Shown here: positions 38,040 through 47,563 of the stretch, in pieces
Layout of the letters: the number at the start of each line of letters is the position of its first letter
Numbering within the stretch: position 1 is the stretch's first letter
Source of the DNA: Sphingopyxis sp. DBS4
Lineage (GTDB): Bacteria > Pseudomonadota > Alphaproteobacteria > Sphingomonadales > Sphingomonadaceae
Reading direction: 5' to 3'
Length of the DNA stretch: 64,000 nucleotides
NCBI RefSeq assembly: GCF_024628865.1
Contig: NZ_CP102384.1
Coordinates: forward strand, 879,001-943,000
Program-made: the position numbers and the translations under genes
The notes under the pieces: model-generated
What the model was told of the DNA's origin: nothing
Databases searched by the model: none
The model's input: the letters and a program-made list of their open reading frames with translations, nothing else

Positions 38040-38863
38040 CGGGTCTGATGAAGGGCAAGCGCGGGCTGATCATGGGCCTTGCGAACGACAAGTCCCTCGC
38101 CTGGGGAATCGCCAAGGCGCTTCACGCGCACGGCGCCGAACTCGCGATCAGCTATCAGGGCGAGGTGATGGAAAAGCGGGTGAAGCCGCTTGCCGATCAG
38201 CTCGGCTGCGATTTTCTGATCGATTGCGACGTTGCCGACATGGACAATCTCGATGCCGCGTTCGCGACCCTCGCGGCGCGTTGGCCGACGATCGATTTCG
38301 TCGTTCATGCGATCGGCTATACCAACAAGGAGGCGCTGCGCGGCCATTATGCCGACGTGACCCTCGACGACTTTCTGATGACGATGAACATCAGCGTCTA
38401 CAGCTTCACCGCGGTCGCCAAGCGCGCCGCGGCGATGATGACGCCCTTCGACCCCGAAACCGGCGCGGGCGGCGGATCGCTGCTGACATTGAGCTATTAC
38501 GGCGCCGAGAAGGTGATCCCGCACTATAATGTCATGGGCGTCGCCAAGTCGGCGCTGGAAACCAGCGTCAAATATCTCGCCAACGATTACGGTCCGCAGG
38601 GAGTGCGCGTGAACGCCATCTCGGCCGGGCCGATCAAGACGCTGGCCGCAAGCGGCATCGGCGATTTCCGCCTGATCCTCAAGTGGAACGAGCATAATGC
38701 CCCGCTGCGCCGCAACGTCACGATCGACGATGTCGGCGGTTCGGCGCTCTATCTGCTCAGCGACCTTGCGTCGGGCGTCACCGGCGAAACGCATCATGTC
38801 GACGCAGGCTATCACACCGTCGGGATGAAGCAGGAAGACGCGCCGGACATCGCGCTTGCCTGA
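38036..38863 (+). CDS. fabI: Enoyl-[acyl-carrier-protein] reductase (NADH)
   Basis: FabI reduces trans-2-enoyl-ACP in the last step of fatty acid elongation. The 275-residue protein has the short-chain dehydrogenase fold with the FabI-type coenzyme motif GLANDKSLAWGIAKAL. The active-site tyrosines are in SYYGAEKVIPHYNVMGVAK, with the Lys six residues after the second Tyr. It overlaps yihY at its start and the GNAT gene at its end, in a continuous operon. The variant motif YYGAEK is typical of FabI. Confidence 0.96.
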   Translation: MTGLMKGKRGLIMGLANDKSLAWGIAKALHAHGAELAISYQGEVMEKRVKPLADQLGCDFLIDCDVADMDNLDAAFATLAARWPTIDFVVHAIGYTNKEALRGHYADVTLDDFLMTMNISVYSFTAVAKRAAAMMTPFDPETGAGGGSLLTLSYYGAEKVIPHYNVMGVAKSALETSVKYLANDYGPQGVRVNAISAGPIKTLAASGIGDFRLILKWNEHNAPLRRNVTIDDVGGSALYLLSDLASGVTGETHHVDAGYHTVGMKQEDAPDIALA

Positions 38864-39386
38864 CGGCTTCGTCATCCGTGCCGCGACAGCGGCGGATGCC
38901 GATGCCATCGATGCGGTCGTTCGCGCCGCCTTCGCCGGAACCGGCTTCGGCCATCAGGGCGAAGCCGATCTGGTGCGGGTGCTGGAGGCCGATGGCGATG
39001 GGCTGGTTTCGCTCGTCGCCGAAGCGGATGGCGTTATCGTCGGGCACGTGCTGTTCAGTCGCATGGACGTCGAGGCCGATAGTGCGCCGGTTTCGGCAGC
39101 GGGCCTCGCCCCCGTGTCGGTTTCGCCGGCGCAGCAAGGACAGGGGGTTGGTGGTAAGCTGATCCGCGCGGGACTCGACGCGCTGCGCGAGCAGGGCGCG
39201 GCGATGAGCTTCGTTCTCGGCGATGAAGCTTATTATCCGCGCTTCGGCTATTCGCCCGATCTGGCCACGCGCTTCGCATCGCCCTTTGCGGGGCCGCATT
39301 TCATGGCGATGATGCTGGACTCGGGCTCGCCTTGGCCGCTAGGCGGGCGCGCGGACTATGCGCCCGCATTCGGCCGGTTGGGGTAA
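38856..39386 (+). CDS. GNAT-family N-acetyltransferase
   Basis: This 176-residue enzyme starts at a TTG overlapping the fabI end by 8 bp. It has the GNAT core: a [17 protein letters not shown] start and the acetyl-CoA binding loop [19 protein letters not shown] late [16 protein letters not shown] matches the YhbS-like subgroup. It transfers an acetyl group to an unknown small amine or protein. The tight packing with fabI and aroC suggests co-expression rather than a shared pathway. Confidence 0.88.
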   Translation: MPDGFVIRAATAADADAIDAVVRAAFAGTGFGHQGEADLVRVLEADGDGLVSLVAEADGVIVGHVLFSRMDVEADSAPVSAAGLAPVSVSPAQQGQGVGGKLIRAGLDALREQGAAMSFVLGDEAYYPRFGYSPDLATRFASPFAGPHFMAMMLDSGSPWPLGGRADYAPAFGRLG

Positions 39387-39390
39387 GGCA

Positions 39391-40467
39391 ATGAGTTTCA
39401 ACAGCTTCGGACGCGTGTTTCGGTTCACGACCTGGGGAGAGAGCCATGGGCCGGCGCTCGGTGCCGTGGTCGATGGCTGTCCGCCGCGGCTGTCGTTGGC
39501 GGAGGGGGATCTCCAGCCCTGGCTCGACAAACGCCGCCCCGGTCAGTCGCGCCACACGACGCAGCGGCAGGAACCCGACCAGGTGCGTATTCTGTCGGGG
39601 GTGTTCGAGGGCAAGACCACGGGCACCCCGATCAGCCTGATGATCGAGAATGTCGACCAGCGATCGAAGGATTATGGCGACATCGCGCAGGCCTATCGCC
39701 CCGGCCACGCTGATTATGCCTATGACGCCAAATACGGCATTCGCGACTATCGCGGTGGCGGCCGGTCGAGCGCGCGCGAGACGGCGGCGCGCGTCGCCGC
39801 GGGCGGCGTCGCGCGGCTGGTGATCCCCGAGGTGCAGATCCATGCCTGGGTGTCGGAGATCGGCGGCGATGCGATCGATCTCGAAAATTTCGACCTCGAG
39901 GAAATCGACCGCAATCCCTTTTTCTGTCCCGATCCCGCCGCGGCGCAGCGCTGGGAAGCGCTGATGGACGCCGCGCGCAAGGCAGGCAGTTCGCTGGGCG
40001 CGGTCGTCGAATGCGCCGCGAGCGGCGTACCCGCGGGCTGGGGCGCGCCGGTCTATGCCAAGCTCGATGCCGACCTTGCTGCGGCGATGATGGGGATCAA
40101 CGCGGTCAAGGGAGTCGAGATCGGCGCGGGCTTTCATGCTGCGCGCCTGCGCGGAGAGGAAAATGCCGACGCGATGCGTCCTGCCAGCGACGGCAGCAAC
40201 CACCCCGATTTCCTGTCGAACAATGCCGGCGGCATCGCGGGCGGCATTTCGACCGGGCAGCCGGTGGTCGTCCGCGTCGCCTTCAAGCCGACGAGCTCGA
40301 TCCTTACCCCGGTGCCGACGATCAACCGGGCGGGCGAGGCGGCCGACATCGTCACCAAGGGCCGCCACGACCCGTGTGTCGGCATCCGCGGCGCGCCGGT
40401 GGTCGAAGCGATGATGGCGCTCGTCCTCGCCGACCACAAGCTGCTCCACCGCGCCCAGTGTGGCTGA
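39391..40467 (+). CDS. aroC: Chorismate synthase
   Basis: AroC converts 5-enolpyruvylshikimate-3-phosphate to chorismate using reduced FMN, the last step of the shikimate pathway. The 358-residue protein has the signatures [34 protein letters not shown] and [17 protein letters not shown]. The ATG at 39391 directly follows the preceding gene by 4 bp. It is followed at once by the SLC13 transporter gene. Length is normal. Confidence 0.97.
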   Translation: MSFNSFGRVFRFTTWGESHGPALGAVVDGCPPRLSLAEGDLQPWLDKRRPGQSRHTTQRQEPDQVRILSGVFEGKTTGTPISLMIENVDQRSKDYGDIAQAYRPGHADYAYDAKYGIRDYRGGGRSSARETAARVAAGGVARLVIPEVQIHAWVSEIGGDAIDLENFDLEEIDRNPFFCPDPAAAQRWEALMDAARKAGSSLGAVVECAASGVPAGWGAPVYAKLDADLAAAMMGINAVKGVEIGAGFHAARLRGEENADAMRPASDGSNHPDFLSNNAGGIAGGISTGQPVVVRVAFKPTSSILTPVPTINRAGEAADIVTKGRHDPCVGIRGAPVVEAMMALVLADHKLLHRAQCG

Positions 40468-40468
40468 C

Positions 40469-42253
40469 ATGATCGAGGCGCTGCGATCTTTCATCGAAGC
40501 GCATCAAGCGGTCCTGTCCCTGGCAATACTGGCGGCGATGTTCGTCGGCTTTCTGATGGAACGTCTTCCCGCGACGGTGATCGCGATCCTCGGCGCCTGC
40601 ACTTATCTCGCGCTCGGCATCCTCGATGCCGAGGCGGCCTATTCGGTGTTTTCCAACTCGGCGCCGATCGTCATCGGCGCGATGTTCGTGCTGTCGGGCG
40701 CGCTGATCCGCACCGGGGTGATCCAGCGCGTTGCCGACGCGATCATGGCGCGAGCCGAAAAACATCCACGCCTCGCCATCATCGAGGTGCTGCTCGGCGC
40801 GCTCGCCGCCTCGGCGTTTCTCAACAACACGCCGGTCGTCGTCGTGCTGCTGCCGATCATGATGAAACTGGCCGAAGTGACTGGGGTCAGCGCGAAAAAG
40901 CTGTTGATGCCGCTGTCGATCGCGGCGGTGCTCGGCGGCACGTTGACGCTCATCGGCACGTCGACCAACCTTGTCGTTGACGGCATCGTCCGCCAGGCCG
41001 GAATGCCGCGCTTCGGCATTTTCGAGATCACCCCGATCGGCCTCGTCACCGCCGCGTCGGGGATGATCGCGCTCGGGCTGATGTGGTGGTTGCTGCCCTC
41101 GGACAAGCCGATCGCGGGCGCCGCCGGGACGCACGATACGCATCAATATCTGACCGAACTGGTACTCGGCGACGATGATGATCTGGTCGGCATGACGGTC
41201 GAGGCGTTTCGCGATCTGCCGCGATCGGGCCGCGTCGTCGGCGTGCGCCGCGCTTCGGCCGTCATCCACGGCGCCGAACTCGATCACTGGACGCTTGCCG
41301 CCGGCGACCGGCTGATCGTCCGGGTCGATGGCGCGACGCTGGTGACCTGGCGGGAACAGGGGCGCTTCCTGCTGGGGATCGGCAACGGCGAGCCGTCCGC
41401 GAGCGATATGGTCGTCGAAACGATGATCGCTCCCACTCACCCATCGATCGGGCAGCGGCTTGCCGACATTCCATTTCTGCAAAAGATTCGCGCGCGCATC
41501 ATCGGTCTCGACCGGCCGCTGCACGAAGCCGGTCCCGACCTCGCGAGCGTTCGCATCCGCCCCGCCGACCGGTTGCTGGTCACAGGCGGCCCGCGCGAGG
41601 TCGAGGCGCTGCGCGACAATCCCGGCCTGATCGGTGCCGACCTCGCCAAGACGCGGGCCTTTCGGCGTGGCAAGGCGTGGATTGCGATCCTGTGCATGGC
41701 GGGGGTCGTCAGCCTCGCGGCGCTCGACGTGATGCCGATCGGCGTCGCCGCGATCATCGCCATCGGCGTTATTCTCGTCACTCGCTGCATCGACAGCGAC
41801 GAGGCGTGGGGAACGATCGATGGCGACGTGCTGATCCTGATCTTCGCGATGCTCGCGGTCGGCGTCGCGCTCGAAAACAGCGGCGCGGTCGCGATGATGG
41901 TCGGCTGGGTCGAGCCGTCGCTCGCCAGTGCGCCCCCCTGGGTGCTCGTCTTCGGCATCTATTTCTTTGCGCTGCTCCTCTCCGAGCTGCTCAGCAACAA
42001 TGCGGTCGCGGCGCTGATGACCCCGGTGACGCTCGCGATCGCGGCCGAACTCGGCGTCGACCCGCGGCCGCTGGTGATAGCACTGATGATCGGTGCGTCG
42101 GCCTGTTTCGCGACGCCGATCGGCTATCAGACCAACACGATCGTCTATGCCGCCGGCGATTATCGCTTCGTCGATTTCGTCAGGATCGGCGTGCCGCTGA
42201 ATATTATCACCGGCGTATCGACCTGCCTCGCGATCGTGTTTTTCCTGACCTGA
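40469..42253 (+). CDS. SLC13/DASS-type transporter with two TrkA-C domains
   Basis: The 594-residue protein has about eleven membrane segments in two halves separated by a soluble middle (about 215-390) that resembles two RCK/TrkA-C domains (GDDDDLVGMTVEAFRDL, TLAAGDRLIVRVDG). The membrane parts carry the family's repeated motif (SAFLNNTPVVVVLLP, LLSNNAVAALMTPVT). Such proteins use sodium to import anions such as sulfate or dicarboxylates; the substrate cannot be told. The start is ATG at 40469, one base after the aroC stop; GTG 40460 is an alternative. Confidence 0.88.
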   Translation: MIEALRSFIEAHQAVLSLAILAAMFVGFLMERLPATVIAILGACTYLALGILDAEAAYSVFSNSAPIVIGAMFVLSGALIRTGVIQRVADAIMARAEKHPRLAIIEVLLGALAASAFLNNTPVVVVLLPIMMKLAEVTGVSAKKLLMPLSIAAVLGGTLTLIGTSTNLVVDGIVRQAGMPRFGIFEITPIGLVTAASGMIALGLMWWLLPSDKPIAGAAGTHDTHQYLTELVLGDDDDLVGMTVEAFRDLPRSGRVVGVRRASAVIHGAELDHWTLAAGDRLIVRVDGATLVTWREQGRFLLGIGNGEPSASDMVVETMIAPTHPSIGQRLADIPFLQKIRARIIGLDRPLHEAGPDLASVRIRPADRLLVTGGPREVEALRDNPGLIGADLAKTRAFRRGKAWIAILCMAGVVSLAALDVMPIGVAAIIAIGVILVTRCIDSDEAWGTIDGDVLILIFAMLAVGVALENSGAVAMMVGWVEPSLASAPPWVLVFGIYFFALLLSELLSNNAVAALMTPVTLAIAAELGVDPRPLVIALMIGASACFATPIGYQTNTIVYAAGDYRFVDFVRIGVPLNIITGVSTCLAIVFFLT

Positions 42254-42326
42254 GATTGCCCGCGGCCAGCCAGCCTGTTACCCCCGCCCGATAGCAACCG
42301 CCACCGGCGGGACAGGGGAGTATTGG

Positions 42327-43676
42327 ATGGCGCGTCGCCTTACGGTTTTCATCTTGATCGGCATGGTTTTGGGCATCGTCGTCGGATTCGCGGTGCGAAG
42401 CTTCGTGCCCGCCGACAGCCAGGCCTATGAATATTGGCTACGCGGCTTCGGCACGCTCGCCACCATTTTCCTCAATCTGATCAAGATGCTCGTCGCGCCG
42501 CTGATCCTCGGCACGCTCATCGCGGGTATCGCGCATATGGGCGACAGTTCGGCGCTGGGCCGCATCGGCACCCGTGCGCTCGCCTGGTTCATTCTCGCCA
42601 GCCTGGTCTCGATCAGCCTCGGCCTCGTCATGGTCAATCTGCTCGAACCCGGCGCCGGGCTCCATCTGGCGGTCGGGGCGCATTCGACCGCCGAGGTCGG
42701 GGAGGTCAAGAAGCTCGACCTGTTCGAATTCATCGAGCATATCTTCCCGAAAAACGTCGTCCAGGCGATGGCGGAGAACAACGTCCTCCAGATTCTCGTC
42801 TTCGCGCTGTTTGCAGGCGTCGGCCTGACCGCGATCGGGGAGAAGGGGAAGCCGCTGGTGCGCGGCGCCGAGGCGCTGGCCGAACTGATGCTTCAGATCA
42901 CCGGCTATGTGATGCTTCTTGCGCCGCTCGCGGTGTTCGGCGCGCTGGCAAAGGTCGTCGCGCAATATGGGCTCGCCATCCTCGGCACCTATGCCGAGCT
43001 TCTGACCGAATTCTACATCGCGTTGCTGCTGCTCTGGACTCTGCTCCTCGGCGCCGGGGCGATCTTTCTGCGCACGCGCATCTTCTCGCTCATCCGCTAT
43101 GTCCGTGAGCCGCTGCTGATCGCTTTCTCGACCGCGTCGTCGGAGGCGGCGATGCCCAAGCTGTTCGAGCAGCTCGATCGTTTCGGCGTGCCGCGCCGCA
43201 TTTCGGGCTTCGTGCTGCCCTTGGGGTACAGCTTCAATCTCGACGGGTCGATGATGTATGCCAGCTTCGCGACGATCTTCATCGCGCAGGCCTATGACAT
43301 CGAACTGTCGATCACGACGCAGATCCTGATTCTGCTGACACTGATGGTGTCGTCGAAGGGTATCGCGGCGGTGCCGCGCGCCAGCCTGGTCGTCATCACC
43401 GCGACGCTGGCGATGTTCGACCTGCCGGTCGAGGGCGTCGCGCTCGTCTTTGCCATCGACCATTTCCTCGACATGGGCCGCACCGCGACCAACGTCGTCG
43501 GTAACGCGGTCGCGACCAGCGTCATCACCAAGTGGGAAGGGATGTTGGAGGTCGAGGAGCCCGTCGATGCCGAGCGCCCGCACGCGCCCGCGCACACCGC
43601 GCATCGCGGCGCGCGCGGGCTCGAACTGGCCGAGGATATGGTGACCGACGAGCGTAAGCCGCCCGCCGATAGCTGA
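42327..43676 (+). CDS. Dicarboxylate/amino acid:cation symporter (DAACS family)
   Basis: The 449-residue protein has the GltPh-like fold: about eight membrane helices, two re-entrant loops with STASSEAAMPKLFEQ (hairpin 1) and MVSSKGIAAVPRASL (hairpin 2), the SFNLDGSMMY segment of helix 7, and VVGNAVATSVI in helix 8. It imports dicarboxylates or acidic amino acids with cations. A short His/Arg-rich tail follows. It is about 70 bp after the SLC13 transporter gene, with its own ribosome site (GGGGAG). Confidence 0.92.
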   Translation: MARRLTVFILIGMVLGIVVGFAVRSFVPADSQAYEYWLRGFGTLATIFLNLIKMLVAPLILGTLIAGIAHMGDSSALGRIGTRALAWFILASLVSISLGLVMVNLLEPGAGLHLAVGAHSTAEVGEVKKLDLFEFIEHIFPKNVVQAMAENNVLQILVFALFAGVGLTAIGEKGKPLVRGAEALAELMLQITGYVMLLAPLAVFGALAKVVAQYGLAILGTYAELLTEFYIALLLLWTLLLGAGAIFLRTRIFSLIRYVREPLLIAFSTASSEAAMPKLFEQLDRFGVPRRISGFVLPLGYSFNLDGSMMYASFATIFIAQAYDIELSITTQILILLTLMVSSKGIAAVPRASLVVITATLAMFDLPVEGVALVFAIDHFLDMGRTATNVVGNAVATSVITKWEGMLEVEEPVDAERPHAPAHTAHRGARGLELAEDMVTDERKPPADS

Positions 43677-43679
43677 CCG

Positions 43680-44504
43680 TCAGCGCTTGTCTGACGCCTT
43701 GGGGCGCTCGAAACGAGGCCGCGGCCGCTCGGCAGGCGCTTGGCGCGGCGGCGTCGCCGGGCGAGCGACGGGCGCCGCCGGGCGCGCTGCCGAAGGCCGT
43801 GCCGCGGGAGGCGTCGCCGCCGCCGGCTGGGGAGTGGGCGCTGTGGCTTGTGGGCGGCGCGGAGGACCACCCGCGGTGGGTGACCAGTTGCGGGGCGGGC
43901 GGGCATTGCCATCCGGCGCCGGCCGATGAGGCCTCGCTGCGCCGGGGCCGCGGTCGGGGCGGTTCGGGCTGACCGCGGCTGGCGGCGGCGTGCCGGGTGC
44001 GGAGCCGTTTGGGGGCCTGCCGTGCGGGCCGTCGCGATCGCCGTGATTCCAGCCGCCGGGGCGGCCGGGCTTGCCGTCATGGCCTCCCTGACCGGGCCTC
44101 GGCGTCCAGTTGCCGCCGTTCGGGCGATCCTTGCGATGCTTCCACCACGCGCGGCGGCCGCCCCAATAGTTCAGATACTGGCCGCGCAGCGGATAGCGGT
44201 TGTGATAGCTGTCGAAGAGCCACATGCCGTAGCCCGGATAATAATAGTCGTCGTACCAGCCGCCGCCGAAGCCGATCTGCGCGAAGCCGCCGCTGTAATC
44301 GGCGGCGTCGTAGCAGTCATAGCCATAGCCGTCGTCATAGGCATAGCCGTCGCTGTCGTAATAATCGGCGCCATAGCGCGACGCGCAATCGCCGCCCGAG
44401 GCATAGCTGCTGCCGTAGACGTCGCCATAATAGCAGCCGCCGAGCGTCGTCGTTGCGAGCGCGCCGAGCGCGATGGAGAGAGAGCGCCTGAAACTCTGAG
44501 GCAT
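43680..44504 (-). CDS. Tyr-rich then Pro-rich lipoprotein of unknown function
   Basis: The 274-residue product has a lipoprotein signal (ALATTTLGGC, Cys about 24). Residues about 25-115 are very rich in Tyr, Asp and Gly (DYYDSDGYAYDDGYGYDCYD). From about 120 to the end it is Pro/Arg/Ala-rich and likely disordered. Similar sphingomonad proteins are annotated only as hypothetical. It converges with the symporter gene 3 bp away and is divergent from the P450 gene. An envelope or cell-wall spanning role is possible. Confidence 0.7.
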   Translation of the reverse strand: MPQSFRRSLSIALGALATTTLGGCYYGDVYGSSYASGGDCASRYGADYYDSDGYAYDDGYGYDCYDAADYSGGFAQIGFGGGWYDDYYYPGYGMWLFDSYHNRYPLRGQYLNYWGGRRAWWKHRKDRPNGGNWTPRPGQGGHDGKPGRPGGWNHGDRDGPHGRPPNGSAPGTPPPAAVSPNRPDRGPGAARPHRPAPDGNARPPRNWSPTAGGPPRRPQATAPTPQPAAATPPAARPSAARPAAPVARPATPPRQAPAERPRPRFERPKASDKR

Positions 44505-44677
44505 GGTCTTGTCCTTTGGAGGGTCAACGGATGCGACCCGTCATCTTGAGTGCCAGATTGCGCGAGTCGAGTTGAATTTGCGGTGAATGGAGGCGGTGCA
44601 CCGAAAAGGCGTTACTTGCATTGATGTCAGTAGTTCGATAGCCTCCTGCCATTGCAACGATGGACGAGGTCTTGCGC

Positions 44678-46069
44678 ATGAATGCCCCCGCGAAATTGAC
44701 ATGGTCGGAAAGCCGGTTCGGGCCAGACACGGCGCATTGGCTGCCGCGTGGCTCCGAGAGCCTGCTCGATCATATTCCGGGCGAGGACGGCCTGCCGGTG
44801 ATCGGCAACACCCTCGAACAATTGCGCGACTATCCGGGCTTCGCGCGGCGGATGGTCGCCAAATATGGCCGCGTCTATCGTAACAACAGCTTCGGCGGGC
44901 GCAGCGTCGCGCTGCACGGCGCGGACGCGAATGAACTCGTCATGTTTGACCGCGACAAGATATTCTCGTCCGAACAGGGCTGGGGGCCGGTGCTCAACCT
45001 GCTCTTTCCGCGCGGGCTGATGCTGATGGATTTCGAGAAGCACCGCGCCGACCGCAAGGTGCTGTCGGTCGCCTTCAAGCCCGAACCGATGCGCCATTAC
45101 GCCGATTCGCTGAACGAGGGGATTCGCGACCGCGTCGCCGCGTGGAGCGGCAAGTCGTTCAAATTCTACCCGGCCATCAAGGAACTGACGCTCGACCTTG
45201 CCGCGACCAGCTTTCTCGGCATTCCCTGGGGGCCGGAGGCCGACAAGGTCAACAAGGCTTTCGTCGATATGGTGCAGGCGTCGATCGGCGTCGTGCGCCG
45301 CCCGCTGCCGTTCACTGCAATGGGCCGCGGCGCGAAAGGGCGCGCCTTTCTGGTCGATTATTTCGGCAAGATGGTGCCCGAGCGGCGTGAGGGCGCGGGC
45401 GAAGACATCTTCAGCCAGATCTGCCGCGCAAGGGACGACGACGGCGAATATCTGCCGGTCGACGCGATCGTCGATCATATGAATTTCCTGATGATGGCGG
45501 CGCACGATACGATCACCAGCTCGGTCACGACGATGGTCTGGCAGCTCGCCAAGCACCCCGAATGGCAGGACCGGCTGCGCGAGGAGATGCTGAGCGTCGC
45601 GCCTGCGGGCGAAGGCGTCGGGCACAACGGCCTCGGCGAGCTGGAAATGACCGAGTGGGCGTTCAAGGAATCGCTGCGCCTCGTGCCGCCGGTGCCGACC
45701 TTCCCGCGCCGCGCGCTCAGGGATTTCGAGTTCGGCGGCTACCGCATCCCCGCCGGCACCAGTGTCGGGGTGAGCCCCGCTTTCACGCACATGATGGAGG
45801 AGCATTGGCCCGACCCCGAGACATTCGACCCGATGCGCTTCGCGCCCGAGCCGACGCGCGAGCGGCATAAATATGCCTGGGTTCCCTTCGGTGGCGGCGC
45901 GCATATGTGCCTGGGGCTGCACTTCGCCTATATGCAGGCGAAAATCTTCTTCCATCATGTCGTGACGACGCATCGGGTCGTCGTGCGCGACGGCTACGCG
46001 CCCGAATGGCAGATGCTGCCGATCCCGCGTCCGAAGGACGGGCTGACGGTGACGTTCGAGCCGCTCTGA
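44678..46069 (+). CDS. Cytochrome P450
   Basis: The 463-residue product has the P450 signatures: I-helix oxygen-binding AAHDTITSS, K-helix ExxR in KESLRLVPP, and the heme loop FGGGAHMCLGLHFA with Cys ligand. It has no membrane anchor. The ATG at 44678 has a GAGG ribosome site 7 bases before it; 44660 is an alternative. Related bacterial enzymes hydroxylate fatty acids, sterols or terpenes. No ferredoxin or reductase gene lies next to it, so redox partners must come from elsewhere. Confidence 0.93.
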   Translation: MNAPAKLTWSESRFGPDTAHWLPRGSESLLDHIPGEDGLPVIGNTLEQLRDYPGFARRMVAKYGRVYRNNSFGGRSVALHGADANELVMFDRDKIFSSEQGWGPVLNLLFPRGLMLMDFEKHRADRKVLSVAFKPEPMRHYADSLNEGIRDRVAAWSGKSFKFYPAIKELTLDLAATSFLGIPWGPEADKVNKAFVDMVQASIGVVRRPLPFTAMGRGAKGRAFLVDYFGKMVPERREGAGEDIFSQICRARDDDGEYLPVDAIVDHMNFLMMAAHDTITSSVTTMVWQLAKHPEWQDRLREEMLSVAPAGEGVGHNGLGELEMTEWAFKESLRLVPPVPTFPRRALRDFEFGGYRIPAGTSVGVSPAFTHMMEEHWPDPETFDPMRFAPEPTRERHKYAWVPFGGGAHMCLGLHFAYMQAKIFFHHVVTTHRVVVRDGYAPEWQMLPIPRPKDGLTVTFEPL

Positions 46070-46099
46070 CTGTCGCGAGGGCGACTATCAACCAAGTCC

Positions 46100-46173
46100 G
46101 TCATTGCGAGCGAAGCGAAGCAATCCAGGGCGTGACAAGCCGCTCTGGATTGCTTCGCTTCGCTCGGAATGAC
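46100..46173. repeat. Inverted hairpin pair, GTCATTGCGAGCGAAGC type
   Basis: The arms 46100-46128 and 46145-46173 are inverted copies with one mismatch and a 16-nt spacer. They share the GTCAT start and CCAG end of the other paired repeats but differ in the stem. It follows the P450 stop by 30 bp. A decayed half copy is at 21310-21322. Confidence 0.8.
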
Positions 46174-46226
46174 GATCCGAGATCTGCCTCGCTACATGGG
46201 GCGGTGCTGTTGTCTGAAGGCCGGGA

Positions 46227-46961
46227 ATGTCCCATCTGGGAGCGATGACAAGCCTGCGCCCCTATCTGATCTGGTTCGCCGTTGCCGTGCTGCTGACGCT
46301 CGGCGCGATCCGGGCGATCGGATGGGCGAAGAAGCATCCCGAACATTTCCCCGGCGCGCGCTTCGAGTTCGACCAGCCGCAAGGCTGGGCGACGCATCGC
46401 AAGCTGGTGGGGCTTGCCGCCGACGATGCCGCCTGCTTCGCGGTGTTCGACCGCGCCAAGGTGGGCTATCTGCGGCGCCCGGTGGTGGGGCAGGGGATAT
46501 GCCGCGCCAGCCAGCGCATGATATTGACCCGCGACCGGCTGGTGCCGACGATGCGCCCCGCGAATGCCGCGCCGGGCTGCGCGGTCACCGCGGCGATGGC
46601 GCTCTGGACGCGCGATGTCGTGCAGCCGGCGGCGCGGAAATATTTCGGGCAGCGGGTCGTCGCGCTCGAAAATCTCGGCAGCTATAATTGCCGCAAGATC
46701 GCGGGACAGCGCGCGCAGAGCGAGCATTCGACCGCCAATGCGATCGATATCTCCGCCTTCATCCTCGCCGACGGCACGCGCGTCTCGCTGTTGAACGACT
46801 GGAAGGACGAGGATGTGCGGAGCGAGTTCCTGCACGCGGTGCGCGACGGGGCGTGCGGGCTGTTCAGCACTGTGCTGTCGCCGGACCACAATGCCGCGCA
46901 TGCCAATCATTTCCACCTCGACCTGGCGGCGCGGCCGCTGGGGTGGACGGTGTGCCGCTAG
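46227..46961 (+). CDS. Extensin-like, VanY/MepA-type metallopeptidase-like protein
   Basis: The 244-residue product has one N-terminal membrane anchor (YLIWFAVAVLLTLGAIRAI). The extensin-like C domain carries SEHSTANAIDISAF and AHANHFHLDL, metal-ligand patterns like those of D-Ala-D-Ala peptidases. Cysteines (CFAVF, GICRAS, GCAVTA, NCRKIA) suggest disulfides in the periplasm. It likely acts on peptidoglycan or another wall component. GAAGG at 46216-46220 supports the 46227 start. Confidence 0.85.
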   Translation: MSHLGAMTSLRPYLIWFAVAVLLTLGAIRAIGWAKKHPEHFPGARFEFDQPQGWATHRKLVGLAADDAACFAVFDRAKVGYLRRPVVGQGICRASQRMILTRDRLVPTMRPANAAPGCAVTAAMALWTRDVVQPAARKYFGQRVVALENLGSYNCRKIAGQRAQSEHSTANAIDISAFILADGTRVSLLNDWKDEDVRSEFLHAVRDGACGLFSTVLSPDHNAAHANHFHLDLAARPLGWTVCR

Positions 46962-46985
46962 AGCATGATCATTTTTGATTGAATT

Positions 46986-47061
46986 GTCATCCCGGCGAAG
47001 GCTGGGATCTCGCGGGTGCGTAAGGCCGAGACGGTGAGATCCCGGCCTTCGCCGGGATGAC
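46986..47061. repeat. Inverted hairpin pair, family B (26-bp arms, 24-nt spacer)
   Basis: The arms 46986-47011 and 47036-47061 pair with one mismatch. The stem is TCCCGGC/GCCGGGA around a GAAG loop. It lies 24 bp after the extensin-like gene and just before sufA (convergent), so it could serve as a bidirectional stop. Confidence 0.85.
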
Positions 47062-47110
47062 GAGCTAAGAAAGGTAGTGTTTCAGTCCAACCCGATCAAG
47101 ATCCGGGCCC

Positions 47111-47467
47111 CTATACCGTGAAGCTCTCGCCGCAGCCGCAGGCGCCCTTGGCATTGGGGTTCTGGAAGACGAAGCCCGCGGCGAAATCATCCTCGACCCA
47201 GTCCATGACGCTGCCGATCAGATAGAGCACCGACGCGCCGTCGATGTAGAAGATGCCGCCCGGCGTCTCGATCTTCTCGTCGAACTTGGCCTCCTCGGTC
47301 ACATAGTCGACCGAATAGGCGAGGCCGGAACAGCCGCGCCTCGGGGTCGACAGGCGGACGCCGATTGCGCCGTCGGGAGCGGCCGCCATCAAGGCGGCGA
47401 CGCGCGCCTCGGCGTTGGGGGTCAGGGTCACCGCGGCGGGGCGGGTGCGGGTGTTGGTGTCGGTCAT
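47111..47467 (-). CDS. sufA: Fe-S cluster assembly carrier, SufA/IscA type
   Basis: The 118-residue product is an A-type carrier that takes clusters from the SufBCD scaffold to target proteins. The three conserved cysteines are in RRGCSGLAYSVDY and the C-terminal GACGCGESFTV. The ATG at 47467 is preferred over 47473 because the GGAG ribosome site lies directly before the latter. It is the last gene of the suf operon, about 100 bp after the DUF59 gene; that gap contains a C/G-rich palindrome near 47477-47511. Confidence 0.93.
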   Translation of the reverse strand: MTDTNTRTRPAAVTLTPNAEARVAALMAAAPDGAIGVRLSTPRRGCSGLAYSVDYVTEEAKFDEKIETPGGIFYIDGASVLYLIGSVMDWVEDDFAAGFVFQNPNAKGACGCGESFTV

Positions 47468-47563
47468 CGTCATCTCCCCCCTCCGGCTTGCAGGAGGGGT
47501 CGGGGGTGGTTTCCGGCAATATAGGGACGGTTCGCGTTCGCGCCCACCCCTAACGAGTCCCGG

